Notes: generated by a model not told the origin, from the letters alone. 64,000 nt of DNA from Cycloclasticus sp. (GCA_040743155.1 JBFLJU010000001.1:2043144-2107143), one strand, 5' to 3'; shown: positions 54,888 through 64,000, counted from the stretch's first letter. Made by a program: numbers and translations.

Positions 54888-55517
54888 ATGCGTCGTGTCG
54901 CTATTTTTTCTGACACCCCCGCTATCGTGAAGCTTTGGTCTCACGCACTGGTTAGTCATTTTGATATATTCACAGCCGTAAGCAAGCAAGAACTAGTCAA
55001 AGCATCGGTTGTTATCATCGATTCGCACAAAGTCGACACAAATACCGATTTAGCGGCCATGTTTTCCTCCACCTCCGCACGCTTTCTCGTGGTAGGCAAA
55101 GATTGGTCAGAAAATAAACAAATTAATGCATTGGTACATGGTGCAGCCGGTTATTGCGGCGAATCCGAACCGCCTAAACTTTTACTACAAGCCGTGACTA
55201 GCGTATTAAAGGGCGATATTTGGATTCAGCGCCACCTTGTCCCCCGCGTTATCGGCACCTTAGTCAAAATGAAACCCGAGCGCACTCAAACAATTGACAG
55301 CCATAAATCGATCGAGTCATCAACCTTATTAGCTACGCTATCTTCACGTGAAAGTGACGTTGCTAATATGGTTCGTGATGGTGAAAACAACAAGGCTATC
55401 GCCAGTGCTTTGGAAATTTCAGAACGCACCGTTAAAGCACATGTAACGTCTATTTTCAAAAAACTAGATCTTTCTGACAGGCTCCATCTTGCTTTGTATC
55501 TAAAAGAATATGGTTGA
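54888..55517 (+). CDS. LuxR-family regulator with receiver-like domain
   Basis: A 209-residue protein. The N-terminal receiver-like domain has Asp45 in VVIIDSHKVD but little of the usual acidic pocket. The C-terminal LuxR HTH is complete: LSSRESDVANMVRDGENNKA then IASALEISERTVKAHVTSIF. Its position within the export operon makes it the likely local regulator. ATG 54888 is preferred over the TTG at 54885. A 24-codon frame (54814-54888) fills the gap after the fusion protein; its TGA overlaps the ATG, and I cannot say whether it is translated for itself. Confidence 0.88.
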   Translation: MRRVAIFSDTPAIVKLWSHALVSHFDIFTAVSKQELVKASVVIIDSHKVDTNTDLAAMFSSTSARFLVVGKDWSENKQINALVHGAAGYCGESEPPKLLLQAVTSVLKGDIWIQRHLVPRVIGTLVKMKPERTQTIDSHKSIESSTLLATLSSRESDVANMVRDGENNKAIASALEISERTVKAHVTSIFKKLDLSDRLHLALYLKEYG

Positions 55518-55604
55518 CCTAGTTGTGCAGTTACGTTAGATTTACACTAATTCAGTCTAATTACCTGATTTACTTACATAATAAAACAAAAGCAAGAGGG
55601 AACT

Positions 55605-56990
55605 ATGAGTCTTAAATTAAAAATAGCTGTGAGTGGCATTTTGGCATTGAGCCTAGGCGCGGCAACGGCCGAAACACTGCAGGATGCAATCCAATATACC
55701 GTTAACGAAAACCCAGAAATTCAATCTGCTAAATCTGAGCGCTTAGCCGTTGAACAAGAAATTAGCCAAGTAAAAGCAGGCTATTTCCCTACTGTTGATA
55801 TTTCCGTTGGCGCTGGTTGGGAACGCTCTTTCAATTCTTCAACCAAAGCGGATGGTTCTGAATCTAAATCCCTTGGCAGAGATGAAGCGTCTATTCAAAT
55901 TAGACAAATGATTTACGATGGCTTTGCAACTGCTAGTGAAGTTAACCGTCAAACTGCTAGAACAAATTCACGTGCTTATACCGTTTTTGGTCAAGCAGAA
56001 ATCACTGCTCTAAATGCTGTTGAAGCTTACATCAACGTGCTTCGCCGTGAAGAGCTGCTCGCATTGTCTGAAGAAAACTTAACGATTCATCAAAGCACAA
56101 ACGATCAAATTAAATCACGAAGCAATCGTGGCGTTGGTCGTAGAGCAGACGTTGAGCAATCTACAGGTAGGTTATCATTAGCGCAAAAGAATGTCCTGTC
56201 AGAAATCGGGAATTTAAAAGATGCTCAAACAGCCTATTTAAGAGTAGTTGGTAGGCTCCCATATGAGTTAGAAACTGTTAGTTCACCAAGCGAGGCATTA
56301 CCCGCTACTTTTGATCAAGCTGTTGATGGCGCAATTGCAAACCACCCGATATTAAAGTCTGCAAACTCGGACATCAAGTCTGCTATCGCTCAACATGCAA
56401 CTTCGAAAACAGCCTTTTTACCGCGTGTAGACCTTGAACTAAGTGCCTCACATAATAAAGATATTGACGGTATTGAAGAAGTTAATGAAGACGCTTCTGC
56501 CATGGTTCGTTTGCGTTATAACCTTTATAACGGCGGCAAAGATACTGCCCGTCGTAAAGAAACCGCACAACTAGTTAACCAAGCAAAAAGCATTAGAGAC
56601 AATACCTACAGACAAGCTGTTGAGAGTATGCGCTTATCATGGATTGCCCATCAAACCGTTAAAAACCAAATGGCATTCTTTGAAGGTCATAGAGACTCAA
56701 GCATCAAAAGTAACGAGGCGTACCAAAAGCAATTCAACATTGGCCGACGCTCTTTGCTAGATCTACTTGATTCAGCCAATGAGATGTTTGTTGCAAAAAG
56801 TGCTTACACTAATGCAAGCTATGACGAACTATTTTCTCAGTTCAGAATTCTTGCTAGTGGTGGTTCGTTGACAAATTATTTGAATGTTACCTTGCCTGAA
56901 GAGACAGCGATCTTACCTGAGGTTGAGCCTTGGATTGGTGGCTCACAAAGAGGAAAATTGACTCCTACATATGCACCTGCCTCTAAGTAA
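55605..56990 (+). CDS. TolC-family outer-membrane channel (LapE type)
   Basis: A 461-residue protein with a signal peptide (ending GAATA before ETLQDAIQYTVNENPEIQ). Two homologous OEP repeats are visible, each with long helical hairpins and a beta segment (KAGYFPTVDISVGAG and TAFLPRVDLELSASH). NIGRRSLLDLLDSANEMFVA is typical of TolC. Outer-membrane duct for the adhesin exporter; the adhesin can be held in it by the retention module. Confidence 0.93.
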   Translation: MSLKLKIAVSGILALSLGAATAETLQDAIQYTVNENPEIQSAKSERLAVEQEISQVKAGYFPTVDISVGAGWERSFNSSTKADGSESKSLGRDEASIQIRQMIYDGFATASEVNRQTARTNSRAYTVFGQAEITALNAVEAYINVLRREELLALSEENLTIHQSTNDQIKSRSNRGVGRRADVEQSTGRLSLAQKNVLSEIGNLKDAQTAYLRVVGRLPYELETVSSPSEALPATFDQAVDGAIANHPILKSANSDIKSAIAQHATSKTAFLPRVDLELSASHNKDIDGIEEVNEDASAMVRLRYNLYNGGKDTARRKETAQLVNQAKSIRDNTYRQAVESMRLSWIAHQTVKNQMAFFEGHRDSSIKSNEAYQKQFNIGRRSLLDLLDSANEMFVAKSAYTNASYDELFSQFRILASGGSLTNYLNVTLPEETAILPEVEPWIGGSQRGKLTPTYAPASK

Positions 56991-57006
56991 GTAATAACAA
57001 TATATT

Positions 57007-57039
57007 AAAAAGGCTATCAACTCAGTTGATAGCCTTTTT
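57007..57039. terminator. Intrinsic terminator after the TolC gene
   Basis: AAAAAGGCTATCAAC and its exact complement flank a TCA loop, ending in five T residues. It separates the exporter operon from the convergent lapD-lapG pair. Confidence 0.95.
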
Positions 57040-57089
57040 ATTGCAAGCAATAAAAGCCACTGCCCCACTTGTAATGAGTTCTTTAAGGT

Positions 57090-57797
57090 TTAAAACTCTT
57101 TACTTAACATCCGGCTTTTCAACCCATCCCATTTGCTAAGCCGTTCAGAGCCACCAATTTTTTTACCTGCCCCGCGTAACTTTGCTAACCACAAACCAGA
57201 ACCATTAAAGCTATAAACTGGTAATAAATCACGCCGCTTTGAAGCCAGTTTAATAATCGGGTTTAGATTATCCAAGACCATTGGCACAACGCCAGGTTTC
57301 TCAAAGTACGTTAGCACCATATGCGCTTGATTTAGTTCTATCGCTTTAACGTAGGTAATTCGCATTTTGCTATCAGAAACCCCTAACTCTCTGAGCGTGA
57401 AGTACTTAGCAATCGAGTAATCTTCGCAATCACCCGCCCCTTTTGCTAATACTTCTAGGGGCGTCGCCCAATAGTCGACCGCGCCCCATAAATAGCTATC
57501 ATCAACAAACTCAACCTGTTGATTGAAAAAATCATTAACCCGCTTCAATTTTTCTTTCTCTGGTAGGCTCTGTGCCGACTTAACGAGTGCTTGCCAGCTT
57601 AAAACCCTATCCGCTGCTTGTTCACCATACTTCGCTTTTACTTTTAAAATAAGCTCCGCACTAAAGTCTAGTGCTGCAGGTGCTACAGCAGCGACCATTA
57701 AGCAAACCGACACGACAAAGAATTTCAATCCAGCCATGCGAAGAATCCTCATCGCGTGGAATTTAAAGAACTTTTGTATGCTTACGTCCATTAGCAA
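57090..57797 (-). CDS. lapG: LapG-type periplasmic cysteine protease (BTLCP family)
   Basis: A 235-residue bacterial transglutaminase-like cysteine protease with N-terminal signal segment (LKFFVVSVCLMVAAVAPAAL). The catalytic triad fits Cys124 (AKGAGDCEDYSIAKY), His159 (NQAHMVLTYF) and Asp176 (MVLDNLNP). LapG cleaves after the TAAG motif of the adhesin N-terminus, releasing it from the cell. It is held by LapD when c-di-GMP is high. 15 bp after lapD in the same operon. Confidence 0.94.
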   Translation of the reverse strand: MLMDVSIQKFFKFHAMRILRMAGLKFFVVSVCLMVAAVAPAALDFSAELILKVKAKYGEQAADRVLSWQALVKSAQSLPEKEKLKRVNDFFNQQVEFVDDSYLWGAVDYWATPLEVLAKGAGDCEDYSIAKYFTLRELGVSDSKMRITYVKAIELNQAHMVLTYFEKPGVVPMVLDNLNPIIKLASKRRDLLPVYSFNGSGLWLAKLRGAGKKIGGSERLSKWDGLKSRMLSKEF

Positions 57798-57812
57798 ATT
57801 AGCTGTTTTACA

Positions 57813-59720
57813 CTAACGGCTAGCCCCAGCGACCCCAATTTCTTTTAAGCTAATAAAATCTTCGTCAACCTGAACATTTTCCGCCAACACGTGAATATCT
57901 AACAAATCACCAATCTCTACGATTGTTTTTGCGAATTCGTATTTCTCTGTATCTTGCTGAACACCATTACCAATATCACGCGCTAGGCGAATATAGTCCG
58001 GTTTAAGCTCTTTGAGCCTTTCTGGTGACATCGACTGCGCTTCAAACCGCTTAACCATTACTTTCGCGTTTAACTGACGCACAAAGCTAATAAACTCCTT
58101 ATATGTATCGACCTCTTTTGCAACCGCATACGCTGAAAAACTAAACACTAGTTGACTAGCCAAGAATGAGTTTTCCACCAATAAAGCTGCCAGCCACGTT
58201 CTAAAATCACTATTCTTTACCGTTCTATTGGACAGGTTAATCGCTATTTCATGAGAAATATTGTCACTTTTGATATAGTCAATCACACGTGACGTCACAC
58301 CTTTGTCGAGGTCTACAATTTTCACAAATTTTTCAGCAATTGAGACAAACGTACCAATCGAAAGTGCATCTCCATTTTTATCCAATGCTTCAGAAAACGC
58401 ATCTTTCATTAGCACGCCACCTGTGGTTTGAAGGTTGTCAGTTTCACCGATATATGACACCTTATAGTCATTCCTATCGACGATATCGAACACTAATTCT
58501 TTCCACTCAGCCATATCCTTTGCCCTGTCTTTTCCTTTGCGCAGATAGTAGCTATTCGTGCCAATGAGCTGAGCTTGCTCATAAGCCTCATTCGAGCCTA
58601 ATAAAGTCGTATCGGTTGAACTGAATGGATCCACTGCAGCCACACCAATATGCGCAATATCAGCTTTACTATATTTTTCGCCCAATTCAGTGAACGATAC
58701 GCTCAATGACTTTGCTAACGTTTCCACTTTTTCTGCACTCGTAGCGCGAGTTAACAAGACAAACTCTGAGCCAAAAAATCGATAAGCACTCACCTCTCCT
58801 AAGCCCTTATTCCCAGCCTCGGACTTCAATATGCCGGCAAAATCTTTAATAAATTGATCAATGGAGTCATTGCCTAGCTCTTTAACTAAGCTAGTTAGCG
58901 CATCAATCTTAATCATGAAAACAAAGGCATCTTCATGTGAAGCAAGCACCTCTTTCATATCTATTTCAAAAGTACTTTTTTTACTCAACCCTGTCAGTTC
59001 ATCTAGTTGCAATTTCTTACCAATGCTTTCCAGTTTTTTATTCAGATTTCTAATAACTTTTTCTAATTTTCTGGACATAACGTTCATCGAAGATGCGACC
59101 TTTCGTACCTCAGTTGTCCACGGCAACTGCTCGATAAGATCGAAACTTCCCTGTGAGATGGTTTCCGCCATTTCACCTATTCTTTTCAAGGAAGACAGTG
59201 TGATTTGCAGCACGAGCAACAACAAAATAACAGACGCTGCAAATGCCGTTAACGAGTAATAAAAGCTGGTCTGAACCTGTCCATACAGTTTAGAGTAGGC
59301 ATAGCCTGGGTTTATTACCACGGTCACTGCCCCACTAATGTTCCAACCCGAGCTAATCTCGCTTTGAGCAACCGCCGTTTGCATCGGTAAATTGCTAATA
59401 AACCATTCTGGCACTAAGCCAACTTCTTGCTCATTCGTCAACGTGACTAACTTTTCCCCTGAGAAGTTAACTAAGCTAATTTCTTTATAATATCCACGAT
59501 CAAATATCGCATTCATCATTGTTTCAAGCACTGGATCCTTATCGTCTGTCATATGAGGACTTAGCGACAAGCCAAGCGATGTTGCCGTATCTTGAGCGTG
59601 AATGAGTGACTCACCTTCCAAGTAACTTCTAATATTATTTACACTCAGCATAAAATTCAGGCTGAAAATCATCAGAAATAACGCCGATATAAGAATTAAT
59701 AATTGTTTTGATAAAGACAT
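57813..59720 (-). CDS. lapD: LapD-type inner-membrane c-di-GMP receptor
   Basis: A 635-residue protein: TM1 (about 7-27), a periplasmic LapD/MoxY-like domain, TM2 (about 153-173), HAMP, then degenerate GGDEF (site reads RFFGSEF) and degenerate EAL (SYIGETDNL in place of the EAL motif; later LAENVQVDEDF). Loss of both catalytic motifs marks a receptor rather than an enzyme. On binding c-di-GMP it captures LapG and keeps the adhesin on the surface. First gene of lapD-lapG. Confidence 0.94.
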   Translation of the reverse strand: MSLSKQLLILISALFLMIFSLNFMLSVNNIRSYLEGESLIHAQDTATSLGLSLSPHMTDDKDPVLETMMNAIFDRGYYKEISLVNFSGEKLVTLTNEQEVGLVPEWFISNLPMQTAVAQSEISSGWNISGAVTVVINPGYAYSKLYGQVQTSFYYSLTAFAASVILLLLVLQITLSSLKRIGEMAETISQGSFDLIEQLPWTTEVRKVASSMNVMSRKLEKVIRNLNKKLESIGKKLQLDELTGLSKKSTFEIDMKEVLASHEDAFVFMIKIDALTSLVKELGNDSIDQFIKDFAGILKSEAGNKGLGEVSAYRFFGSEFVLLTRATSAEKVETLAKSLSVSFTELGEKYSKADIAHIGVAAVDPFSSTDTTLLGSNEAYEQAQLIGTNSYYLRKGKDRAKDMAEWKELVFDIVDRNDYKVSYIGETDNLQTTGGVLMKDAFSEALDKNGDALSIGTFVSIAEKFVKIVDLDKGVTSRVIDYIKSDNISHEIAINLSNRTVKNSDFRTWLAALLVENSFLASQLVFSFSAYAVAKEVDTYKEFISFVRQLNAKVMVKRFEAQSMSPERLKELKPDYIRLARDIGNGVQQDTEKYEFAKTIVEIGDLLDIHVLAENVQVDEDFISLKEIGVAGASR

Positions 59721-59892
59721 ACTTTTATACCTTATGGGATATTTTGGTTACCGATTGCAACGCCCTAACATACATAGCTTTTTCCATGCTATACGACCTT
59801 AACTATAGCGTATATCCACAACTAATCTTGACCGCATACCTGCTAATTTGTGAGCTACGCCAAAGAACCACTACGCATTCTGCATATTCGCC

Positions 59893-60116
59893 CTTTATAC
59901 CCAAAGAACACAAGTCTCATGGAAATGAATGTCATTCATTTAATTCGGCTTTACACCCAAAGGGCATAAGTCTCATGGAAATGAATGTCATTCATTTAAT
60001 TCGGCTTTACACCCAAAGGGCATAAGTCTCATGGAAATGAATGTCATTCATTTAATTCGGCTTTATACCCAAAGGGCATAAGTCTCATGGAAATGAATGT
60101 CATTCATTTAATTCGG
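59893..60116 (+). repeat. Four 56-bp tandem repeats, each with a 19-bp palindrome, upstream of pfp
   Basis: Copies at 59893-59948, 59949-60004, 60005-60060 and 60061-60116 differ at few positions, mainly in the first copy. Each holds the perfect palindrome AAATGAATGTCATTCATTT (9-bp arms, one central base) at 59923, 59979, 60035 and 60091. A TATAAT box (60120-60125) follows the last copy, so its palindrome covers the -35 area of the likely pfp promoter. The stretch 59721-59892 before it shows nothing recognisable. Confidence 0.93.
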
Positions 60117-60155
60117 CTTTATAATGCGGGCAACTTTATATTTAATCCGTGAATT

Positions 60156-61418
60156 ATGACTACCAAAAATGCTTTTTATGCCCAATCTGGCGGTGTTACC
60201 GCCGTTATCAACGCCAGTGCTTGTGGCTTAATTGAAACCGCCCGCCAACATAGCGACACAATCGGTAAGGTTTATGCGGGACGTAACGGCATTATTGGCG
60301 CGTTAACCGAGGACTTAATTGATACCAGTCTTGAAACCGCTGATGATATCTCCGCATTACGCCACACCCCATCAGGTGCATTTGGTTCTTGTCGCTACAA
60401 GCTCAAAAGTTTTGAAGAAAATCGTGCAGAATACGAGCGCTTAATTGCCGTTTTCAAAGCACATAACATCGGTTACTTTTTCTATAATGGCGGCGGCGAC
60501 TCACAAGATACCACCAATAAACTTTCAGAATTAAGTCACACATTAGGACACGACCTCCGCTGCATTGGTATTCCTAAAACCGTTGATAATGATTTACCCA
60601 TCACCGATAACTGCCCAGGGTTTGGCTCAGTCGCTAAATACGTAGCTGTTTCAATTCGTGAAGCAGGCTTTGACGTTGCCTCAATGGCTCGTAGCTCAAC
60701 CAAAGTATTTGTACTGGAAGTGATGGGGCGACACGCGGGTTGGATTGCAGCGGCCGGCGGTCTGGCAGCAGAAAATGAAGGCGACTCACCGCACATTATT
60801 TTATTCCCCGAAGTCACTTTTGAGCAGCAAAAATTTCTCGCTAAAGTGGACGTGACAGTAAAAAAGTATGGCTTTTGCTGCATCGTCGTATCCGAGGGTG
60901 TTAAAAACCCTGACGGCCAATTTTTAGCCGAAGCGGGCACCCGCGATGCCTTTGGTCACGCCCAATTGGGTGGCGTTGCCCCCGTCGTCGCAGAGATGAT
61001 TAAAGCCGCTCATGGTTATAAATATCATTGGGCTGTGGCCGATTATTTACAACGCGCGGCGCGTCATATCGCTTCTAAAACTGACGTAGAGCAGGCCTAC
61101 GCCATGGGTAAAGCTGCTGTTGAACTCGCTATCGCTGGAAAAACAGCCGTGATGCCAACAATCGTTCGTACCAGCAACGACCCGTACCAATGGGAAATTG
61201 GCACAGGCGAATTAAAAGACGTCGCCAACGTAGAACAAAAGCTTCCAGCCCACTATATAACGGCTGATGGTTTTGGTATTACCCCTGACTGCGAGGAATA
61301 TCTGCGCCCCTTGATCATGGGAGAAGATTACCCGCCGTATGTTAACGGCCTACCCAACTATGTTCAGTTGAAAAACTTACCGGTTAAAAAAATCCTTAAC
61401 GAACCGTTTGACGTGTGA
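60156..61418 (+). CDS. pfp: Pyrophosphate-dependent 6-phosphofructokinase
   Basis: A 420-residue phosphofructokinase. GGGDS (112-116) and PKTVDND (140-146) replace the ATP-type GGDGS and PGTIDND. The Asp and Lys at these positions mark PPi specificity. Further PFK motifs are ARSSTKVFVLEVMGRHAGWI and RDAFGHAQLGG. The reaction is reversible, interconverting fructose 6-phosphate and fructose 1,6-bisphosphate. This enzyme is typical of methanotrophs and related gammaproteobacteria. Expression probably depends on the repeat-rich region upstream. Confidence 0.94.
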   Translation: MTTKNAFYAQSGGVTAVINASACGLIETARQHSDTIGKVYAGRNGIIGALTEDLIDTSLETADDISALRHTPSGAFGSCRYKLKSFEENRAEYERLIAVFKAHNIGYFFYNGGGDSQDTTNKLSELSHTLGHDLRCIGIPKTVDNDLPITDNCPGFGSVAKYVAVSIREAGFDVASMARSSTKVFVLEVMGRHAGWIAAAGGLAAENEGDSPHIILFPEVTFEQQKFLAKVDVTVKKYGFCCIVVSEGVKNPDGQFLAEAGTRDAFGHAQLGGVAPVVAEMIKAAHGYKYHWAVADYLQRAARHIASKTDVEQAYAMGKAAVELAIAGKTAVMPTIVRTSNDPYQWEIGTGELKDVANVEQKLPAHYITADGFGITPDCEEYLRPLIMGEDYPPYVNGLPNYVQLKNLPVKKILNEPFDV

Positions 61419-61591
61419 TCAACTAGAGGCATGGCTTTCAGCTAAAGTCAGCTTCTTCAGCTTGTTTTATTTTTGTTCATCTGCCACAACCCTTTACCCT
61501 CCTAATAAAATGGAAGATAAAGGCTGTGGCTCGTCCTAAAATTTCTTTCTATCTATTTATTTATTTGATGTCTTTTTAGGCCAATCGTTTT

Positions 61592-62554
61592 ATGCTTTAC
61601 GGCATGAAAACACTATCTCAACTCATTTCACGTGGCATGGCACCGCTTACCTTGGTCTGTGCACTTATTGCTTTTTACCAGCCGGCTATTTTTCTGGTTT
61701 TTAAAGCTTATTTTTTGTGGCTATTCGCCGCCTCCATGTTTGCCTTAGGTGTTGTTCTTAAACCTGACGAACTAAAAACTACGCTACAAACACCGCGTTC
61801 CATTTTCCAGGGGGTTTGCACCCAGTACAGTGTCATGCCCTTGCTCTGCGCTGCCGCTGCGTGGCTGGCTAACTTACCGCCTGAGCTCGCTTTGGGTGTC
61901 ATTATTGTGGGTTGTGCGCCGGGCGCAATGGCGAGCAATGTCATTGTTTATTTGGCGGGTGGCGCCGTGGCTTTCTCTATTGCTCTAACAACCGTTGCGA
62001 CTGTTTTATCACCTTTGTTTACCCCGGCATTGGTAGAGTGGCTAGGCGGTGCTTATTTGCCCGTACCATTTTGGTCAATGATGCAAACCATTTTACTTAC
62101 CGTACTAACCCCCTTATTCGTCGGCATGGCGTGCCGAAAGCTTCTACGCGAACGAGCTGCGCCATTGATTGAGTTCGCCCCAAGCATGGCGTCACTAGCC
62201 ATTATCATTATCTGCGCGTATGCCGTTGCGGCTAACCATGAACGCCTTAATAGCATTAGCATGAATCTTTTTTTCGTCATCATCATTGTTAATGCTCTCG
62301 GCTATTTATTTGGCTGGTTCTTAGCCAAACTGTTCAACTTTAATAACCAATATCGCCTAACAATGGCCATTGAAATTGGTATGCAAAACGCAGGACTGGG
62401 CGTCGCTTTAGCCCTAAAACATTTCTCGCCGGAAACCGCCTTACCTGGTGCATTATTTGCTGTTTGGTGTGTATTAACCGGTGCTGGTGCGAGTGCATGG
62501 TTACGATACAAACACTCATCAGAAGAAAAGCTTGAACTTCTCGAAAGAACTTAG
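61592..62554 (+). CDS. BASS-family (bile acid:sodium symporter-like) transporter
   Basis: A 320-residue protein with about nine to ten membrane helices. The BASS signature is seen in LPPELALGVIIVGCAPGAMA then SNVIVYLAGGAVAFSIALTT and a second pseudo-repeat EIGMQNAGLGVALALKHF. Relatives carry organic acids with Na+; the substrate is unknown. It may start at ATG 61592 or 61604 (MKTLSQLISRG). A DoxX-like gene follows 47 bp downstream. Confidence 0.9.
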   Translation: MLYGMKTLSQLISRGMAPLTLVCALIAFYQPAIFLVFKAYFLWLFAASMFALGVVLKPDELKTTLQTPRSIFQGVCTQYSVMPLLCAAAAWLANLPPELALGVIIVGCAPGAMASNVIVYLAGGAVAFSIALTTVATVLSPLFTPALVEWLGGAYLPVPFWSMMQTILLTVLTPLFVGMACRKLLRERAAPLIEFAPSMASLAIIIICAYAVAANHERLNSISMNLFFVIIIVNALGYLFGWFLAKLFNFNNQYRLTMAIEIGMQNAGLGVALALKHFSPETALPGALFAVWCVLTGAGASAWLRYKHSSEEKLELLERT

Positions 62555-62601
62555 CTAAACATACGGTCTGTTTGTGTGACTCTTAAACTAAAGGAAAAAT
62601 C

Positions 62602-63195
62602 GTGATTAAATGTATTAACAGGCTACAAGCCATGCTCGACCGCACCCGTTCTATTGACTTTCTAGCACCTCTTGCGCTCAGGCTTTACCTCGTTCCGATT
62701 TTTTGGATGGCGGGCACTAAAAAGCTATCTGCTTTTGATAGCACGGTTGATTGGTTTGGCAATCCAGACTATGGACTTGGCCTTCCATATCCCTACTTAA
62801 TGGCCGGTCTGGCAACTTGGGTCGAAATTATTGGCGCCGTTCTTTTATTCATTGGTTTAGCCGTTCGTTGGGTGTCTATCCCACTAATGGTCACCATGGC
62901 TGTTGCCGCCGTTACCGTTCACCTCCAAAATGGTTGGTTAGCGATAGCAGAAGACAGTGGTTTTTTTGCTAATGAACGTACTGCTGGCGCGGTCGAACGC
63001 TTGAGTGCCGCCAAAGATATCCTTCGCGAGCATGGCAATTACAGCTGGTTAACAGAAAACGGTAGCGTTGTTATTCTTAATAATGGTATCGAGTTCTCTG
63101 CGACCTATTTTATTATGTTACTCGTACTCTTTTTTATTGGCTCAGGAAAATACCTCAGCTTAGATTTTTGGGTCGCTAAACAATTCAAGAATTAG
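62602..63195 (+). CDS. DoxX-family membrane protein (HvfX-like)
   Basis: A 197-residue protein with four membrane helices. It has LALRLYLVPIFWMAGTKKLS, PYLMAGLATWVEIIGAVLLF and an extended loop (VERLSAAKDILREHGNYSWL), as in the larger DoxX-like proteins. These are often annotated HvfX and linked to copper-binding peptide loci; none of the HvfA-C partners are here. Starts at GTG 62602 after AAGGAAAAAT. Confidence 0.85.
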   Translation: MIKCINRLQAMLDRTRSIDFLAPLALRLYLVPIFWMAGTKKLSAFDSTVDWFGNPDYGLGLPYPYLMAGLATWVEIIGAVLLFIGLAVRWVSIPLMVTMAVAAVTVHLQNGWLAIAEDSGFFANERTAGAVERLSAAKDILREHGNYSWLTENGSVVILNNGIEFSATYFIMLLVLFFIGSGKYLSLDFWVAKQFKN

Positions 63196-63201
63196 CTCAT
63201 A

Positions 63202-64000
63202 ATGGACAGCCTATTTTCAATGGACGTTGCGTTTTACCTGTCAAGGTCCGTTGAACTATTAAGTGCTGTCTTTATCTTTACGGTTGGCTCATTTATTTTA
63301 TATTCTCTTGTTCTTTATATAAAAGACAGTACGCAAAAAGAATCAACCATCCTGAGGAATTATCCGCTAATAGGTCGTTTCAGGTTTTTATTTGAAAAGA
63401 TGGGGGAGTTCTTTCGGCAATATTTTTTTGCAATGGATCGAGAGGAACTACCCTTTAATCGCGCGCAAAGGAACTGGGTATACCGTGCAGCTAAGAATTT
63501 AGATTCCACTATTGCCTTTGGCTCAACCAAGGATCTGCGGCAACCCGGTGCCATTATTTTCGTCAACTGCCCATTCCCCAAACTAGACCACGAAAATGCA
63601 GCCTTAGGTCCAATGATGGTAGGGCCCTATTGCGAGAAGCCCTATTCAACATCATCTGTTTTTAATATTTCCGGCATGAGTTTCGGCGCTATTTCCAAAC
63701 CTGCTGTACAAGCGCTTTCCCACGGTGCCAAAAAAGCAGGCTGTTGGTTCAACACCGGTGAAGGTGGGCTTTCACCCTATCACCTAGAAGGTGACTGTGA
63801 TCTGGTTTACCAAATTGGCACCGCTAAATACGGAGTGCGCGACAAGCACGGCAATTTAAGTAACGATAAACTCAAACAAGTAGCACAGCACCAGCAAATT
63901 AAAATGTTTGAAATTAAGCTCAGCCAAGGCGCTAAACCAGGAAAAGGAGGCATCTTACCTGGGTTAAAAGTTACTAAAGAAATTTCGCATATTCGTGGCA
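63202..64000 (+). CDS. FMN-binding glutamate-synthase-family protein (3' end outside window)
   Basis: About 266 codons from ATG 63202 to the window edge. An N-terminal membrane helix (LLSAVFIFTVGSFILYSLVL) precedes the GltB-central-like domain: RNWVYRAAKNLDSTIAFGST, SVFNISGMSFGAISKPAVQA, CWFNTGEGGLSPYHLEGDCD and KPGKGGILPGLKVTKEI. These membrane-bound FMN proteins resemble the synthase domain of glutamate synthase, but the amidotransferase part is missing and their reaction is unclear. It follows the DoxX-like gene closely. Confidence 0.88.
   Translation, partial: MDSLFSMDVAFYLSRSVELLSAVFIFTVGSFILYSLVLYIKDSTQKESTILRNYPLIGRFRFLFEKMGEFFRQYFFAMDREELPFNRAQRNWVYRAAKNLDSTIAFGSTKDLRQPGAIIFVNCPFPKLDHENAALGPMMVGPYCEKPYSTSSVFNISGMSFGAISKPAVQALSHGAKKAGCWFNTGEGGLSPYHLEGDCDLVYQIGTAKYGVRDKHGNLSNDKLKQVAQHQQIKMFEIKLSQGAKPGKGGILPGLKVTKEISHIRG

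Noticed and set aside
59708-60025. A 105-codon frame running through the tandem repeats
   Set aside because: Its second half is repeat translation with no family resemblance and no RBS; the repeats behave as a regulatory region.
59893-60116. CRISPR array
   Set aside because: The four 56-bp units are directly adjacent with no unique spacers and there are no cas genes.

Overview
This 64 kb window reads as ordinary chromosome from a gammaproteobacterium of moderate to low GC. The markers are Coq7, UbiK, a Vfr/Clp-type CRP homologue next to trpC, YajQ, DjlA, the gene order torF-glnK-amtB, and a LapD/LapG adhesin system. A PPi-dependent phosphofructokinase in place of the usual ATP enzyme recalls methylotrophic and hydrocarbon-degrading Thiotrichales/Methylococcales-like lineages such as Methylophaga or Cycloclasticus. 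That placement is inference and was not tested.

Layout. (1) 1-11216, minus strand: an overlapping polysaccharide operon, manC-manB-wzm-wzt-methyltransferase/coiled-coil-double glycosyltransferase-membrane glycosyltransferase. It is an ABC-dependent O-antigen or capsule system, probably mannose based. (2) 11589-15469, minus: sulfate activation (cysD, cysN, a truncated cysC, cysQ) and a small [2Fe-2S] protein. (3) 15575-16627: a decayed glcF-like pseudogene. (4) 16698-18635: coq7 and bioA. (5) 18971-23489: an array of gene cassettes separated by attC recombination sites with no integrase in the window (a CALIN). It carries a HigBA toxin-antitoxin pair, a GNAT acetyltransferase, a GDT1-like transporter, a CREST-family membrane protein, a cupin, a DUF3147 protein and orphans. 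(6) 23503-30838: a VOC protein, OsmC, a CRP/Clp regulator, and the rpe-gph-trpE-trpG-trpD-trpC operon. (7) 30994-38225: a hydrolase, CopD-like and DUF445 membrane proteins, glycerate kinase, a MotAB-like pair, YajQ, DjlA and PurC. (8) 38293-40862: amtB, glnK and torF, with an NtrC box and a sigma-54 promoter upstream of glnK. (9) 41077-45646: ubiK, comM, rep, a cytochrome c5 and tRNA-Arg(CCG).

(10) 45974-59720 is the most interesting part. It is a complete Lap-type biofilm locus: a large adhesin with an N-terminal retention module and tandem TAAG cleavage sites, a type I exporter (ABC, HlyD-family fusion protein, TolC), a LuxR regulator, the LapG protease and the LapD c-di-GMP receptor. Three things are odd. 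The adhesin ends without RTX repeats or a recognisable secretion tail. A separate 78-residue gene upstream looks like exactly that kind of C-terminal type I secretion domain, and is co-transcribed with a receiver-like protein lacking its phospho-acceptor Asp and any output domain. The fusion-protein gene is broken by one in-frame TAG. An identical 21-bp element precedes both the adhesin and the receiver/tail operon. Either this is an unusual split-adhesin design or the locus is starting to decay.

(11) 59893-63195+: four 56-bp tandem repeats, each with a 19-bp palindrome, form the upstream region of the PPi-phosphofructokinase gene. A BASS transporter, a DoxX-like protein and the start of a glutamate-synthase-like flavoprotein follow.
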